The notes beneath the pieces are model-generated. The model had not been told where the DNA came from and searched no databases. It worked only from the letters and a program-made list of their open reading frames with translations. The position numbers were made by a program, and so were the translations under genes. Of a stretch of DNA of 64,000 nt, positions 62,701 through 64,000 are shown in pieces. Source of the stretch: Thysanoteuthis rhombus (Eukaryota > Mollusca > Cephalopoda > Oegopsida > Thysanoteuthidae); assembly GCA_963457665.1 (NCBI GenBank), contig OY735202.1, positions 49,960,781-50,024,780 of the forward strand. Reading direction: 5' to 3'. How positions within the stretch are numbered: the first letter of the stretch is position 1; every line of letters starts with the position of its first letter.

Positions 62701-63793
62701 TGGTATGTTTTTTGTTTTTTTTCATAAACTCTCCTTTTCTCTTTTTATAAATCCCGCCGGGCTCTACGTGTAATGGCTACTCTGAAAGTTCCTTGAGAAA
62801 ACATCCAGTCAGTTTAACAGTCAGTCATATTTTCAGATAAAAACGCTCGGTTAAACTCTTCAAAAGTCTTTTAGAATGTAAAGATTGGTTTCTTTTTCGC
62901 GACGCAGACATATGTGGCCGCTTGCTTTTAAGGAAAATGAAATTGTATTTGGGGTTTTCTTTATAACAATGAGGACAAGAAATTGTGCTTATTGACCCAA
63001 AATATCCTTTAGGGCAACGTCTTACAAATATTGCATCGAACAAAATGGGATGAAATCAATAATAATAATAAAAATAACATAAATGCAAAGTGAGCTCTGC
63101 CTAGGTTCTAATCAATAAAGCACCTGACTCAAATAACTTACTAAAAACAGATTCATCAACAATTTAATATTTTGAACTTCACCATTCGCAAGAGCCAAAA
63201 AAAGTTCAATGCACGATTAGGTTCCATCCGCACTAACATGACTCTGCCATATCGTGATTTGGCCGAGAAACTGTGAGAGGGTTTTTGGTGCTGTTCTTTC
63301 ATCTTTCCTCTCCTCCTAGCAGTAGCTAACAGAAAGATTAGTAAACGACAAGTGATAAGCTACAGCATAAAAGCACCTATAAGTGGAATGCAACGAAGAA
63401 CAAGACGTTTTAGACAGTAGTAAAACACAAATGAAATTCATAAACACTATTTGATTCATTCAGTTGGTACACTCGAAAAACGTGCATGCGTATAAACGAG
63501 GGTTTTCTATTAAAGATTGTGTGATTAAACTGCATTAAAGTTTGTCATCGTGCAAATACTTGTTTGTTTAGGAGATGTTGCTTTCGAATGCGAAATAGAA
63601 AAGAAAGTTTTTGCTGATCTTCATAGCTTTTTTGAGTCCCCAGAAGATATCGTTTTTGAAACTCCTTTCCTTATTTTTATTAGTCGTAAAAATTGCTTAG
63701 TTTGTGATTATTGATCAGATGATTTTATTTTTGGGGTTGACGTACAAAATTTATTTGCCGAGAGTTTGACCCTAGCACAACCATGGTTGTTTG

Positions 63794-63795
<2 letters not shown>
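62701..63795. other. No recognised feature
   Basis: AT-rich with a 72-codon minus frame (62825-63043) that has no recognised domain, although it shows C-x2-C-like pairs. Confidence 0.4.
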
Positions 63796-63892
<97 letters not shown>

Positions 63893-63911
63893 AAGAAGAT
63901 GATGATGATGA
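63796..63911. repeat. Four adjacent trinucleotide tracts (TTA, AAT, AAG, ATG)
   Basis: (TTA)n to about 63827, its reverse complement (AAT)n to about 63863, (AAG)n to 63899 and (ATG)4. The first two form a self-complementary block of about 68 bp. Confidence 0.97.
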
Positions 63912-63919
63912 AGAATAGA

Positions 63920-64000
63920 AAGAAATGCAAGAGAAAATAAGAAGAGAATACCATAGAAGGATAAGGAAAATATTAGAGACCAAACAAAACAGCAGGAACC
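63920..64000 (+). mobile_element. RLE-1 retrotransposon, copy H, cut by the window end
   Basis: AGAGAAAATAAGAAGAGAAT and GAAGGATAAGGAAAATATTA match copy C at 11358-11405 (protein EKIRREYHRRIRKILETK). It starts near the same point of the ORF, immediately after the trinucleotide tracts, and continues beyond 64000. No stop is visible in these 80 bases. Confidence 0.8.

Overview
The window is AT-rich, intron-free-looking, repeat-dense nuclear DNA from an animal. I found no convincing host gene, rRNA gene or intact tRNA gene. Long open frames are mostly translations of microsatellites (poly-IY, poly-HT, poly-N), pyrimidine-rich tracts or decayed transposons. The mixture of (TA)n/(CA)n compound microsatellites, two kinds of non-LTR retrotransposon with trinucleotide tails, many tRNA-like SINE heads and short DNA-transposon relics suggests a marine invertebrate. 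A mollusc, perhaps a cephalopod, is my best guess, but this is inference from repeat style and no diagnostic gene is present.

Layout. 0.6-8.4 kb: two antisense RTE-like 3' ends, a minisatellite-like repeat (2.6 kb), an unclassified dispersed repeat here called U (5.4-5.85 kb), and a 237-bp hAT-type MITE with an intact 8-bp target duplication (7.0-7.26 kb). 8.9-12.95 kb: the densest block, with three head-to-tail 5'-truncated copies of a non-LTR retrotransposon that carries a CCHC knuckle and a restriction-like endonuclease (RLE) motif, plus a fragment of a second RLE subfamily, all separated by AAT/GAT/CAT tracts. 14.5-19.5 kb: mariner-like and hAT-like termini, long GT, CT and TA tracts, and RTE-like fragments. 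20-34 kb: many (TA)n tracts, a second RLE-2 copy followed by the longest RTE-like copy (24.9-26.1 kb), and U joined to RTE. 35-48 kb: an antisense RLE tail in an (ATT)n tract, two copies of an interspersed repeat that starts with a short hairpin (37.2 and 47.6 kb), tRNA-like SINE pieces, and an RTE-like copy nested in U (43-44 kb). 48-55 kb: five RTE-like 3' ends, a pogo/Tigger-type MITE (51.9 kb), a perfect 40-bp inverted repeat (54.4 kb) and very long (TA)n. 59.4-60.1 kb: an RLE tail with an internal (AAT)n expansion and an iterated 3' end. 63.8-64.0 kb: four back-to-back trinucleotide tracts, then another RLE copy running off the window.

The most interesting signal is in the 3' UTR of the RLE-1 retrotransposon. 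Two roughly 70-nt modules are arranged in tandem. Each has a 7-bp outer stem and a 6-bp hairpin closed by a GCAA (once GAAA) loop of the GNRA class. The outer stem reads GCTGAAG/CTTCAGC in module 1 and GCTGGAG/CTCCAGC in module 2, which is a compensatory change. This suggests a selected RNA structure at the very 3' end, probably the part the element's own reverse transcriptase recognises for target-primed integration. A second notable pattern is the repeated association of RTE-like 3' ends with family U at three loci across the same junction.
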